NCBI GenBank assembly: GCA_032821775.1
Contig: JAVLRN010000008.1
Location: forward strand, 434,001 to 498,000
From: Sanguinoderma infundibulare
Taxonomy: Eukaryota > Basidiomycota > Agaricomycetes > Polyporales > Polyporaceae
Reading direction: 5' to 3'
DNA length: 64,000 nucleotides
Translations under genes and position numbers: made by a program
Notes under the pieces: model-generated
Told to the model about the DNA's origin: nothing
Databases searched by the model: none
What the model saw: the letters and a program-made list of their open reading frames with translations, nothing else
Part shown: piece after piece, positions 1-10,116 of the stretch
Layout: each line of letters starts with the position of its first letter
Numbering within the stretch: the first letter of the stretch is position 1

Positions 1-990
1 GGGCAGACCAAAGAAGAAGGTACGTCCCGACATCCTTGGTGGGTGCCAGGGACCGGGACCGTCCCGATACGGTTGACACACTCCAGCCACCTGTTCAACC
101 TGGGGTCGCCGCCACTCCCCTGTTGCCCGCAGACGCGGCGCACCCCGTCCAACCGCATGCCCCATCCCAGCTCCCTTCGCAGGAATCGGGCTAACCGATG
201 TGGCCCGCGTCGCCCAACGCGGCCCTTCCCCATCTGCCCACAGACGTATTGCACCCCGTCGAATATCCGTCCAGGCCCAGCAGCGAGCACGCCCGATTTC
301 CGTCCCCTTCGTAGGCACTGGCATCGGGAGAAGGCGAAAGGACGTGGTCGAACCTTGTGTCGCTCGCCTGATTCGACCAAATCCTGCCCACATCACCTGT
401 AGGAACCATCCCCTCCCCATCTCTGTCCGCCATGGTTCCAGATGGACCGGTCTACGCAGTCTGCGAACATCGTGCTTGACGTTGATTCGAGCATGCGCAT
501 TCCGTATCCCGACTCTGTAGGGAGTCTCAGCTCCAGCAACGGTCTGGCGATGAACGCGACGTGGAGCAGCGGGCTCGGATATCCATTTGAGCAGTACAAC
601 ATCGGTTCTCCCACTGCGTTCGACCACACCGCGACCGCGACCGCCTATGGTAGCCTCGGGGAGCAGGGTCGTGCTGCCACGCCCGAGCCATGGGCGACAT
701 ATCCCACCTAGGAAGCGAAAGTCTCCTGTGGACGGAGCCAGTCTCTGTCACACAGTCTCAACGTCGCGGCCCATCGGGCCACATCGACGCCGTGGCGCAC
801 GACGCCGTGCTGTACACCCACGGCTCGGAGAACGAAGCTCCATACCGTCTTATCCCGACTCAGACGGCTGACGACGCCTACGCGGACCCGACCGGTATGA
901 AGTGGTTCATGGGGCTCCCCATACCGAAATGGAGTAGCTCTAGACGTCAAACTTGGAACCAATTCAACGGTTTTTTATGGCGGATGCCCG
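1..990 (+). pseudogene. decayed partial paralog of the Ser/Thr/Pro-rich gene at 44664-46283
   Basis: Reading the plus strand from about 442 gives short collinear matches to the C-terminal half of the protein encoded at 44664-46283 (-): a GSLSSSNGLAMN stretch (there GSLGLSNGPAMN), then WTEPVSV (there WTEPAAV), then a D-A-x-x-YTHG block and a weak match before the end of that protein. The match is spread over two frames with stops, and no start is visible, so this is a relic that enters the window already broken. Upstream, 110-300 contains a short direct repeat (117-150 and 230-262). Relic status is seen in the sequence; the duplication origin is inferred from the following repeats and HET fragment, which keep the same order. 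Confidence 0.6.
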
Positions 991-2300
991 CGTGAACTAC
1001 CAGCCTCACCGCATCAGCAGAAGCAGCTTGGAAACCGCCTTGCTCGACCCACACCCCGCGCCGCCGCCAACGCAACACATCGTCCCTCCCAACACCCCAT
1101 CACTGCAGTGACGGCTTGCTTCATAAATTGACCCATATTGATAGCTGATGCCCTTCGACTGCTTACAGTCGTGGCATGGTATCGTGTCCCTTGGACAATA
1201 GACGCATTCGTAGTTAATAAGCTCCTTGTACGAACGATAGACGAATCAATGTTCGCATTTCGCTAGTCTGTTCGCCGGCGCAAGGTACCAACACAAGGGG
1301 GGAGGAGCACGTCACCCGCAGGTACAACTATTGAGTATCGAGCAGCAACTTTAGGTGAGTGCAACACCCATGTCCAGAGACGTCGCACGCGAATAATTTT
1401 CTATGGGCCAAGTTATGTGAGCTTCATAAATCAACCCATAGTACATTCGCCGCATACGAGAGCGGCCCCTTGAACGTGGGTGTCGAATCGCGATTCCGCT
1501 CAAGCGCGAAAGGCGGTCTGGTAGCGTGGGGGTAATGAGTTTATGGTAGGATGTAACTCACCCAGGGGCCCTTATAATCCATCGATAGACCTGCTCCCAG
1601 CAAGAGTTCATCCACAAGCGGAATCATTTTGCGGCAGTTAGCTCGGGTGCACTACAAAATCATCAGCGGTGTCGGCACTATCGAAGAAGATCCAACTGGT
1701 GTGCAGACAATTTGTAACGGTGAGGTTTTTCATCTGATAACGTCCTGGGACGTCAAACTTACAATGGAACCTTGAGGAGGTGCACACTCACCACAGCACA
1801 ATTCTCGGTCTTGATCGAACTAATGCTTGCCTAATAGCAACTTTCAAGGGTAAGCAGGACACGGCTTTCCAGAGACGTGGCCTACGACCAATATACTATC
1901 GGCTGGTCTATTTGGACACAAATTGAACCAACCCCTAGTACATTCGTCACATGCGAGCGCGTCTCCTTGACCGGGGGTGTCGCACCGCGCCTCTGGTGCA
2001 GACGAGGGTCTAGCACAAACAAATTCAGGATAGTATGCACTCGCCTAAGTCCCGCCGTACTCCTTCACCGCAGCGAAATCATTTTGCGACAACTAGCTCA
2101 GGTACATTATCGCGGATTCAGCGGCGGTGTCACCGTCATGCGAGTCGAATGAGTGCTGAGGCGCCGACAGATTTTTGCAGAGGCAAGTAGTCATCTTGTA
2201 GGAGTGGCCATGGATATTTTGGAGAAAAGCTTGGAAACTGGCAGGACAGGAGGAGGAAGGAGTTCGGCAGAGCACCAAACGATTATCTTGGTGATTTATT
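991..2300 (+). repeat. degenerate repeat modules, no gene
   Basis: No credible coding region. It contains two diverged copies of a module beginning GTACATTCGxCxCATxCGAG (1441-1466 and 1938-1960), each preceded by an AAAT(T/C)(A/G)ACCCA-like box. The same module appears twice in reverse complement at 44061-44081 and 44335-44350, downstream of the intact Ser/Thr/Pro-rich gene. This links the left edge of the window to the 44 kb region. Confidence 0.55.
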
Positions 2301-2304
2301 CGTG

Positions 2305-2350
2305 GACCTGCCCTAAACTCCCCATTACCAAACATAGACCTGCCCTAAAC
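2305..2350 (+). promoter_or_regulatory. two copies of a GACCTGCCCTAAAC box upstream of a broken HET gene
   Basis: The 14-mer GACCTGCCCTAAAC occurs at 2305-2318 and 2337-2350, about 200 bp before the HET start codon at 2546. The identical 14-mer lies upstream of the two intact HET genes (38305-38318 and, reversed, 43651-43664). The core CCCTAAAC resembles a telomere-repeat box. Function is inferred only from conservation next to paralogous genes. Confidence 0.5.
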
Positions 2351-2545
2351 TCCACATTAGAAGGGCAAATAACCGTGCTCTACTCAAACCATTGACGAAC
2401 TGTCTACAGCGGTCTTCCCGTATTTGTGTCACCAGATTGGCCGACAAATACAGTACTTATAGTGTATAGTAAGCACTGTTCATTTGCACCACGAAGGCTA
2501 CTTCACCAAGCAACTTGCTTTTACCCTCTATGGGGCAGACCAGCC

Positions 2546-3260
2546 ATGCGCCTACTTGATACCCACACTGGACAGTTCGTCAATAAGGATCCATTCCCCA
2601 CCACATACGCCATCCTCTCGCATACATGGGGAGAAAGAGAACAGACCTACCAGGAGATCCGAGAAATTCAACTTCTTCCTACGGTGATGCTGGTCGTCTC
2701 TGAGTCCTGGATTTCCCTTTATCAGATCGTCTCATCCAAGAGATCACAGATCGTGTCGTCAAAAAGGTTGTTGAGATCATCCAGGTGGTCGATCGGCCTC
2801 TGGTACTCGACCTCCCCTTGGACGGATCATCTCATCCCCCGGAGGTCGCATCTATCTGGGACGATCCGAGACTCTCTCCCAAGGTCCAGGACGTCTGTGC
2901 GCTCGCGCGGGTGGAAGGTTATCGCTACCTCTAGATCGACTCGTGTTGCATCGACAAGACGAGCAGCTCAGAGCTGACCGAGGCCATCAACTCCATGTAC
3001 AAGTGGTACGCAAGCGCGGCCGTCAGCTATGCGTTCCTCGCAGATGTTCCAGCCGAAGAAGACCATCATGTAGAAGAATCCCTTTTCCACGAGAGCCGTT
3101 GGTTCACACACGGGTGGACGCTCCAGGAGCTCATCGCACCCGCCGATGTCATCTTTCTCTCCCAAGACTGGACGGTCATCGGATCGAGGCACTATCTTTG
3201 TCGAGCTCGTGGAGGAGGTCACCCGTATCAGTGGCGAGGCTCTCCTTGTTCAGCTTGCAC
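2546..3260 (+). pseudogene. HET-domain gene, broken and truncated copy
   Basis: The start matches the two intact HET genes (MRLLDTHTGQFVNK, then YAILSHTWGE), but the frame is lost after about 45 codons. The HET core resumes in another frame with an in-frame TAG at 2932-2934, where both intact genes have TGG (YLW-IDSCCIDK). It then runs through SSELTEAINSMYKWYAS, GWTLQELIAP and LSQDW, changes frame again near 3190 (FVELVEEVTRISGEALL), and similarity fades by about 3260, before the SLLGIFNINMP and C-terminal half. Three lesions plus truncation make function unlikely. It lies tail to tail with the 7-TM gene at 3645-5178. Confidence 0.85.
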
Positions 3261-3644
3261 TTCAACCAAGAGCTGCGGAGTCGGAGTCGACTGGCAAATT
3301 GCGCCTTGCACGGCGGAGGAGCGTAACCGTGGATGGATGACGGTTACGGGCGTGGTATTGATGTGGCGGTTGATCACGGTGGGGATGAGAGTGTCCGTGC
3401 AGCGTTCACGCCGTCTCTCAGAACTCAGTGCACCCGACTTGTCGGCTCAAGCTCATGCATCATTGCACTGCCCGACGGTAGTTGAGCTATTCGCATGCAT
3501 GTATTTGAGAAGACAGGCGGCTCAAGCCTCTCCAATGATACCTTCGGCCTTCCGCTGTTCGCCCGCCCCAGGACAATCTATCTCTTCTCTTTCATCTCCG
3601 GATCCAGACCCATGCCCATCCTCAATAATCAACGCCTCGGACCT

Positions 3645-5178
3645 TCACCTGCTCTCACCGAGTGTCGAAGTTGTATTGAGTGTAGTGGCGATCTGAGGCG
3701 TTGGTATGTTGTTCAAACTGACATGACCGTGTTGGGTGAACCCTTTCTCGAGCTGCGATTTGTTCAATGCCACGAGGACGATGATGAGGACGGGGTAAAT
3801 GGCCTGAGGGTAGTGCAGATGTTAAGTATAGTTTTGGTTCCAGATGGGTGGGCTTACAATGAGAGGTACTAGGGCGGCCTCAACAAAGAGGTTCACGATA
3901 TCCCGGAAGGTTGAAAACGTGAGGTCCACTTCCGATAATACGGTAACTTGATACACATAGACCTGGAAAGCCGCAGCCACACTCTGGAATTGCATAGTTA
4001 ACATGCCTTCCATGCCAATGTCCAAAGAAAACTCACCCAGAGCAAGCAATACATTGCTCCGGATTCGATGAGTAGAGCCAGTAGTTTTTCCATCTGGAAG
4101 CCGGGGCGGCCTGCCCAAAAGTAACCCTGCAGACGTTTTCGTGACTCCCTAATATACCTGTCAGCGGATCAGAGAATATTGAAGATAGAACTATGAGGTA
4201 TACCATGCCTTGTAGCCTATGAGTAGGGTGGCCAGGAGATTCGTGCTGAGGGACAGCACGCACATGGCAATTCCCAGGGGGTACCCTTTATACAATGCCC
4301 CACCAAAGAGTATGGCATTCCCTCCAGGCAAAGGCTCCAGAAAGAAATTACCAAATACCGTGACATGGCAGGCTACATTCGTTTCGATGACACCCAGCAC
4401 TGTTCGAAACGCCTCAAAATTACCCCAAACCCCAATTAATGACTATCCGACGTACCGAATGTTGCCAGCAGAAATACCATGCAAAAGGCCTTTATTATGT
4501 GATTTCTGTGCCAAAACACACAAGCTCTCCAGCATACAATGGCATCTCCAAGTAGGATCTGCATCGGGAATGTGCGTCAGTGAGTGGGACCAATCCACAA
4601 GGTGTGCAAGAGGCGCACATTCACAGTCAGTGTGGCACTACTGGCACATGCTTGAAGGGGAATGTAGGCTGTGCCCAAATCAGGAAAATCTCCAAAAAGG
4701 GGGGTAATCGGTTCATATCGCCACAGGAATTGCCCTGAAATCACGCTGAAGAACATAATTTTGCTTTTGTTGACCAGGATAGTGAGAACCATGTGTATCG
4801 TTGTGGAGGTGAATAGCACGAGAATTGTAAGACAGAGGACAACCCCAGTACACTGTATCTTTCTGCAACGCCTAAGAGGAAGGTAGGAAATGCTGCTTAA
4901 CGAGATGAAAATGTAAAATTACATAGAACGTACTGCAGCAGACCATAAACGGCTAGGACCGAGAGAACTGTGAGTACCCCTGCGTAAAACGATAACACGA
5001 CCAGTCAATAGGTGAAATAGTGAATGTTGAAAATATAACACGGACCAAAGAGAGTACCTAGTATGCCGATTATTGCGATAGACTCCTGAAGTAGGTTGCC
5101 AAAAGATTCGTATTCAGGACCGGACGTGATGAAGGTAGCTGACGGCGTTGGACACTGATCGCCCGTCGTCTGGGACAT
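3645..5178 (-). CDS. seven-transmembrane-type membrane protein (unnamed Agaricomycete family)
   Basis: Eight exons on the minus strand: 5058-5178, 4934-4979, 4619-4871, 4456-4558, 4204-4399, 4037-4148, 3858-3983 and 3645-3803. Every junction is GT-AG and in phase, giving 371 residues and a TGA at 3645-3647. The start ATG (MSQTTGDQ) is the first in frame. Hydrophobic stretches include TVLSVLAVYGLL, LCLTILVLFTSTT, MEKLLALLIESGAMYCLLW and IYPVLIIVLVAL. The last is the family's usual final motif, followed by a soluble polar tail. It is a diverged paralog of the genes at 15949-17648 and 18585-20318 (shared ILLGD.IV.WR, W...R.L and IYPxxIIxLV). No function is known to me; a receptor-like role is only a guess from topology. 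Confidence 0.75.
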
Positions 5179-7364
5179 ATTGCAGAGTCAACGATACCCG
5201 ATTGTGGGGGAAAGTGGTGAGAGATGGAGATAGCACTCGAGTCAGCTTTCGTCTAAATACCCAAGCGCTACACTTACGCATCTCGCTCTGATGCACCTAT
5301 CCTGTGCTTCGTCTGGTGTCGCCGTCGACACTACACTAACAGACCACCGTTATTGCTGACAGAGTCCGGCATGCGGATAACATTGCCTCCGTACTCCAAC
5401 TCCGCCTAAAGCAATCCAATCGTGAGTGATAGAGCATAATGAATAGCGTTTGGGTTTGCCCCTTGAACTCGAACTGAATCACTCGCCATCTTGTCATCTG
5501 TCAGAGACTGTCACGCTCACAACTCGAACCTCCGTCGACTAGAGCCCGGTGGTATCGTCGTCACGAACATGCACGGCCTCACCAGCCATCGCGCTGAACT
5601 CAGGTCGAGCAGCAGCAACACGGTATCCATCTCTAGAATCAGAATAAGCTATCGACGCTGACATCAGGCAGCCGAGGTGGCGCCACATCCCCGCGGCGGC
5701 GGTGGAGTCAGGTCAGTAACGTTGGTGAAATCACAATCGAGGTTTCGTCTTAGGGTTCTATCGCCAGTCGATACGTAGGGCGCGGTACGCCCATACACGC
5801 CACTATCCGCTCCCCGTTAGATATTTCTTGATGCGGCCTTCACCTATTCCACCGAGTGCATCTCGAGTCAAATCCCTTCTCTTGAGCCGTGCCATGCCAA
5901 CAGGCGCGAGTTCAACGGCGTTACAAAGGCTGGGATCTGGCGAGCCATGCAGCAAGCTCCTCGAAGGTCTTTGGCCCGGGTTCGCCATCACGAACCGTTG
6001 CGTCGGAGAGAGCGCGGCGACGCTGTGCCACAAGGCAACAGATCGGGTTCCCTTCGTTCGCAGGCAGTGCGGCGGCCTGAGGAAGCGGCGATCGCTCGAC
6101 ATCTTCATGAGCCAGAGGACGTAAAGGGAATCTGGGCGGCGTCGTTATCGCTCGGGATAGGCAAGTCGTCGCTCGCATCGAGAACTTCGGAAGACGTGGG
6201 ATAGAGCGATTTCTCTTACAAGTTGGCTGCGGAAGATGCTGCCTCCAGTGCGTCCGCCGGCATCCTCGGGGTCGAGCATCGCATGGCTGAAGGCATCGAT
6301 GGCCTGACCTAGGAGCCAATACGCCACTCAAGTCAACACAATCTTCAAGTTATACTCGAGGTTGGCGCTCACTAGCTCGCCTTCGTCCACATGCGTACCC
6401 CGGCAAGAGATCCGGGTCCGCTTCAGGAGTGCATACGCCAGCACGTCCTGTCCAGTCATCCAACTCGCCAGCTCATCTGCCCATCCCTTCGCCGTCTCGA
6501 GCGAAGGGTCCGGCTCGTCGTCAAGGAACACGTCCAGCGGCCTCGCCGGCCCGGTCTCCTGGACCGAGCGCATTCCGCGCGTAGGAGACGAATATATGCG
6601 CTTCCATGTCCTCCTAGATCGTCGAAAAGTGGCTCGCGGGCCCGGGCTAGAGGTGAAAGGCAACACAGCGGTGCAGCGTCCAACAGTTTGTCCGCGAGTC
6701 CGGATTTCCTGCCTTTGACTCTGTCGTTCCTGCAATGTGTGGTGACTACTCCAGCGCTGGAGTAGTGGTAAAATCCAACAATGTTCGGTGGGACCCCATG
6801 CGTAGTTTCGTGCGGCAAAAGCACCAGCCCGCCCAACTTCGACCGGTTGACCAGCGGCGTCCACTCGGTAACGACGTCGAAATTGTCGCTAGCGTAAAAC
6901 TCAACAGATCTTCGAGGTAGGTGACGTCCAGTTTCCGTCTACAGGAACGACTATCCGTGACAATCAGCACCCATTAGTGCTGGCCAGAGGGACACCAGTA
7001 AATCTGAAGCAGGGGTGACGATCCGACAGAGACACTCGCCAGATGTTGGGGAGCACCAAATGTTGAACCAAGTAGTAATTAGCCTACAGGACATCCACAT
7101 CTACAACATAGAATTTTATGAGCACACAGTCCGCCGACATAAATGAAGGGTATCAATAAAGTAGTCAGCCACACGGCCATCCTACTGTGCAGGACATTGA
7201 ACTAAGCAAAGGGGCCAAGGACACGGGCCGACCCCGCTCTTAAGCAGTGGGTTACGACGAGGAAATAGGCGAAACTGGCGACCGACGCACGTTGTAGCTG
7301 TACACATCCCACCTCCTCTCCCTCCTGACCCAACGAACGAAGGAGCGAACGACCGACGTGACGC
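5179..7364. other. intergenic, with unidentified coding remnants on the minus strand at about 5920-6950
   Basis: Apart from the remnants nothing is recognised. On the minus strand two stretches look protein-like: about 6910-6720 (SDNFDVVTEWTPLVNR, then LLPHETTHGVPPNIVGF) and about 6535-6330 (FLDDEPDPSLETAKGWADEL, SWMTGQDVLAYALLKRT). They lie in different frames with stops between, and I could not find splice sites that join them. I do not recognise the family. A decayed single gene is the simplest reading. Confidence 0.35.
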
Positions 7365-9729
7365 TTAGCCCAGTCCGAGGACCAGGCCGATAAGGTCCTT
7401 CCACCCGCGTTTGACGAGGACCCTCACCCCGCCGCCGTACTCGTCCCCGAGCCACTCCACGAACCGCGCATCCAACCCGCTGAACGGCCCGAGCTCAAAC
7501 GACATCACGTCCTTCGGCGTCAGCATCACCGTGGCCCCTCCCTTGTCCCCAGCTCCACTTCCCTCTCCCAACAATAAGCCCGAGCTCGAGCTCAGACCCG
7601 ACCGCCGCGAGGACGACGCCGACGAAGACGGCGGCGGCGGATTGCACAGCTTGCGCGTCTCGAGGAGCGTCCCGAGCCGCGACAGGACCGCGGTCGTGTT
7701 CGCGTGGAAGGCCTGGAGGAGTGCGAGCGTTGTCAGCACCTGCCTATTCCTCTTCGCGCTCGCCACGGCGTCCTCCGGGCCCACGAGCTCCGGGAGCTTG
7801 CTGCGCTCTCCGGGAATGAACATCTCTTCCGATGGTGCGAGAGCTTCCCCCGTCGACGACGTCGTGGCGGGTTGTGGGTCGTTTCCGTTGGCGCCCTTGA
7901 TGCCCGTCCACGTCCAGGCGGATATCGCGCTCGCGCGCCGAATCGCACGGGACGGCCTGCTGGCCGCGATCGTGTTCCCGCTTCCCGACGGGCGACCTTC
8001 GATCCCCATCCCGAGCGTGCGCACGTTGAGCTCGTCGTCACCCTCCAGGCGAACGGTCCCGGTGCCCATCGTTCCCCAATTGTCTGAGCGGCGCGGGGTC
8101 CCGGGGTACGACGAGCCGGGACTCGCATTTCGCCATGCGCCCATCCAGAGGCCGGCACACATGACGCAGACGTCCTCGTAGACGCGCCAGACGTCGGTCC
8201 AGGAGGAACTTGTGCTATTACGCGGCTTGCAACCGTGGAGGGAGTGGTCGCAGCACGCGTCGGCGCCATCGTCGGAGTCGAGTTGGAGAAGACGATCCAG
8301 CTCGTTCCACTTAGCCAAATATGTGACTCAGCATATGCGCGCGTTTATGTGAATGGAGGACGTACTAGTCTGACGTCGCTCCACGTGAAACGAACACTGG
8401 AAAGACGGTAGCTCAGGCTTCGTCCGTTGGGCTGGTCGACGGGTTTTGGGACGTAGAATGCTGGTCGTGTATTTGGTGTGGCGGAGCGGAGGTCGATGAG
8501 GAGGTCGTAATATGAAGGTTTGTCGAGGAAAATGGAGTCTGTCGTGCATGCGATCCACCCGCGTCCGGACTTGCTTTCCAACGTGAGCTTGTCCAAGTCG
8601 TTGAGGGTGACCATACCAAGCACCTTGACACCGGTGGTGCTCTTGCCTTTCAACCGTGGAGATTGGTCGTCATCCCGGAAGGCTTCCGGATCCGTGGTTG
8701 AGACCAGAACGCTCACTTGCTCTTGGTAGCAAGTGTCAGCTGCAACTTGACAGAGAATGCACGCCGCTTCGACGGGTGGTAGTGTAATTATCAGGACGCG
8801 TCGTCGGCCGAGTATATGCTTGTAGAGAGTGAGAGAAGAAGGTCCGAGTATGCGCAGCAGGTGAGGCAAATGGACGGTGGGAGCGCAGTCGGACTGAGAA
8901 CCCTCGAGCTCTTTCGGCCATCCTTGCCAGCTGGAGCTGCTGCTGGTGCTCGCGGTGCTACCTTCGTGAGGGCGACGCACCTTACGCTGCTCGAAGAACT
9001 CGCGCGCGGGATCCCAGTCGCGGTCCGTGGGCTCCAACGTGTCCCTATCGTCGAGCGCAGCATAGATAGAGCTCACAAGACGCTTGAGAGCGGCAACATG
9101 CCGCCAAGGGCGTGCACGCGACGACTTGGTGAGGAGGATACCTAGAGAAGAGAGACGGAAGCCCCGGTGACCATCCTCGGACGTCCGCCGTCTACGAAAG
9201 ACGCATACACCTTGATGGCCATCTTTCGTGAAGTACCTAGGAGAGTGGACAAAATTTCCTTGAGGGAGGAAGGGACGGTGCACATATAGTGAATGACATA
9301 CACAACGTCCCGTTCTATGAGATGTAGCCCGCTTGGCAAGGAGCTGAATTCAACATTTGATAGATCCAGGTCTGCGCGGTGAGTTGAGTAGGCCGTAAAC
9401 GTCGCGTAGCTCCAATGCCCGTACCCTCGTCCGCCTTGAGAGACCAGTCAATGATATTGCCTTGCGTCCGGTGAAATGATGCATGAAATATAGCAACTAA
9501 TTCCGAAAGAGGTCAGTCTGCTGCCAAACAAGGTGCAAGAATAAAGTGGGAGCAATCGGCGCGACCCTGTACGCATCGCAGAAGTGACGGCACTGCGCAT
9601 ACAGTCGTCCTTCGCGACCGCCAAAATAGCCTTCCAGGAGGGCAATACGCGGGAGACGGCAGCGAACTAGCGTGGAATAACGGACGTACCTAGATCTTGG
9701 GGAACAGGGTCTCCGGACTCCGACTGCAT
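7365..9729 (-). CDS. LCHN/DENN-like protein (DUF2347 N-terminus, DUF4484-like C-terminus)
   Basis: Five exons: 9690-9729, 9425-9496, 9302-9371, 8366-9236 and 7365-8309, all GT-AG and in phase, 665 residues. After MQSESGDPVPQD the product reads VAIFHASFHRTQGNIIDWSL, then SLPSGLHLIERDVVYFTKDG, GVCVFRRR and FRLSSLGILLTKS. I recognise this as the N-terminal signature of LCHN-type proteins, relatives of DENN proteins that act on Rab GTPases in membrane traffic. A C-terminal part (from about residue 350) has a WTDVWRVYEDVC block, a Ser-rich linker and a final conserved block. It is transcribed away from SAC3, with 387 bp between start codons. A fragment of its 3' half is duplicated at 40905-41290. 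Family assignment is from memory of motifs; the role in traffic is inferred. Confidence 0.8.
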
Positions 9730-10116
9730 GAGCGTCTTGTGGGAGGTGCAGGAGCAGGGGGAACACTTGGGTATATGCGCGCAGGGGTCGCGCGCGTTAA
9801 ATAGAACGGGCCAAGGGCAGAGAGATGTACAGAAGTGAGTGGTGTCGCCGTCGAGCGACGGGTCGTGGTCGTCGTGGTCGTCAACGAGTAGCTCAGTCCG
9901 AATGACGCCCGGCTCGCTGCTGACTAAGCATTTAACTTCCGGCTTAGCGCCGATGCCTAATTTGGCCAATCATCCACGCCTGAATGCGCGCCTAAACGAC
10001 TTGTTCCCGTCCACTACCACCACCTCCTCCCCTCCTCCCCCTCCTCTTCCTTCTGCTCATTCGGGGTCCCGCGCTGCTATCTTGAAACCTTAGGCACTTT
10101 TTTGCGAGCAGGCGAC
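9730..10116. promoter_or_regulatory. divergent promoter between the LCHN-like gene and SAC3
   Basis: 387 bp separate the two start codons. Visible elements are a pyrimidine-rich tract at about 10010-10055 (CT-rich, common just before basidiomycete start sites) on the SAC3 side, and AT-rich patches (CATATA, ATTTAA on the minus strand near 9770-9805) on the LCHN side. No other binding site is claimed. Confidence 0.5.

Noticed and set aside
3495..3872. Open frame on the plus strand (125 codons)
   Set aside because: It is antisense to the last two exons of the 7-TM gene, whose minus-strand reading is conserved in two paralogs.
7411..8181. Open frame of 256 codons on the plus strand
   Set aside because: It is antisense to exon 5 of the LCHN-like gene, explained by GC-rich codon usage.
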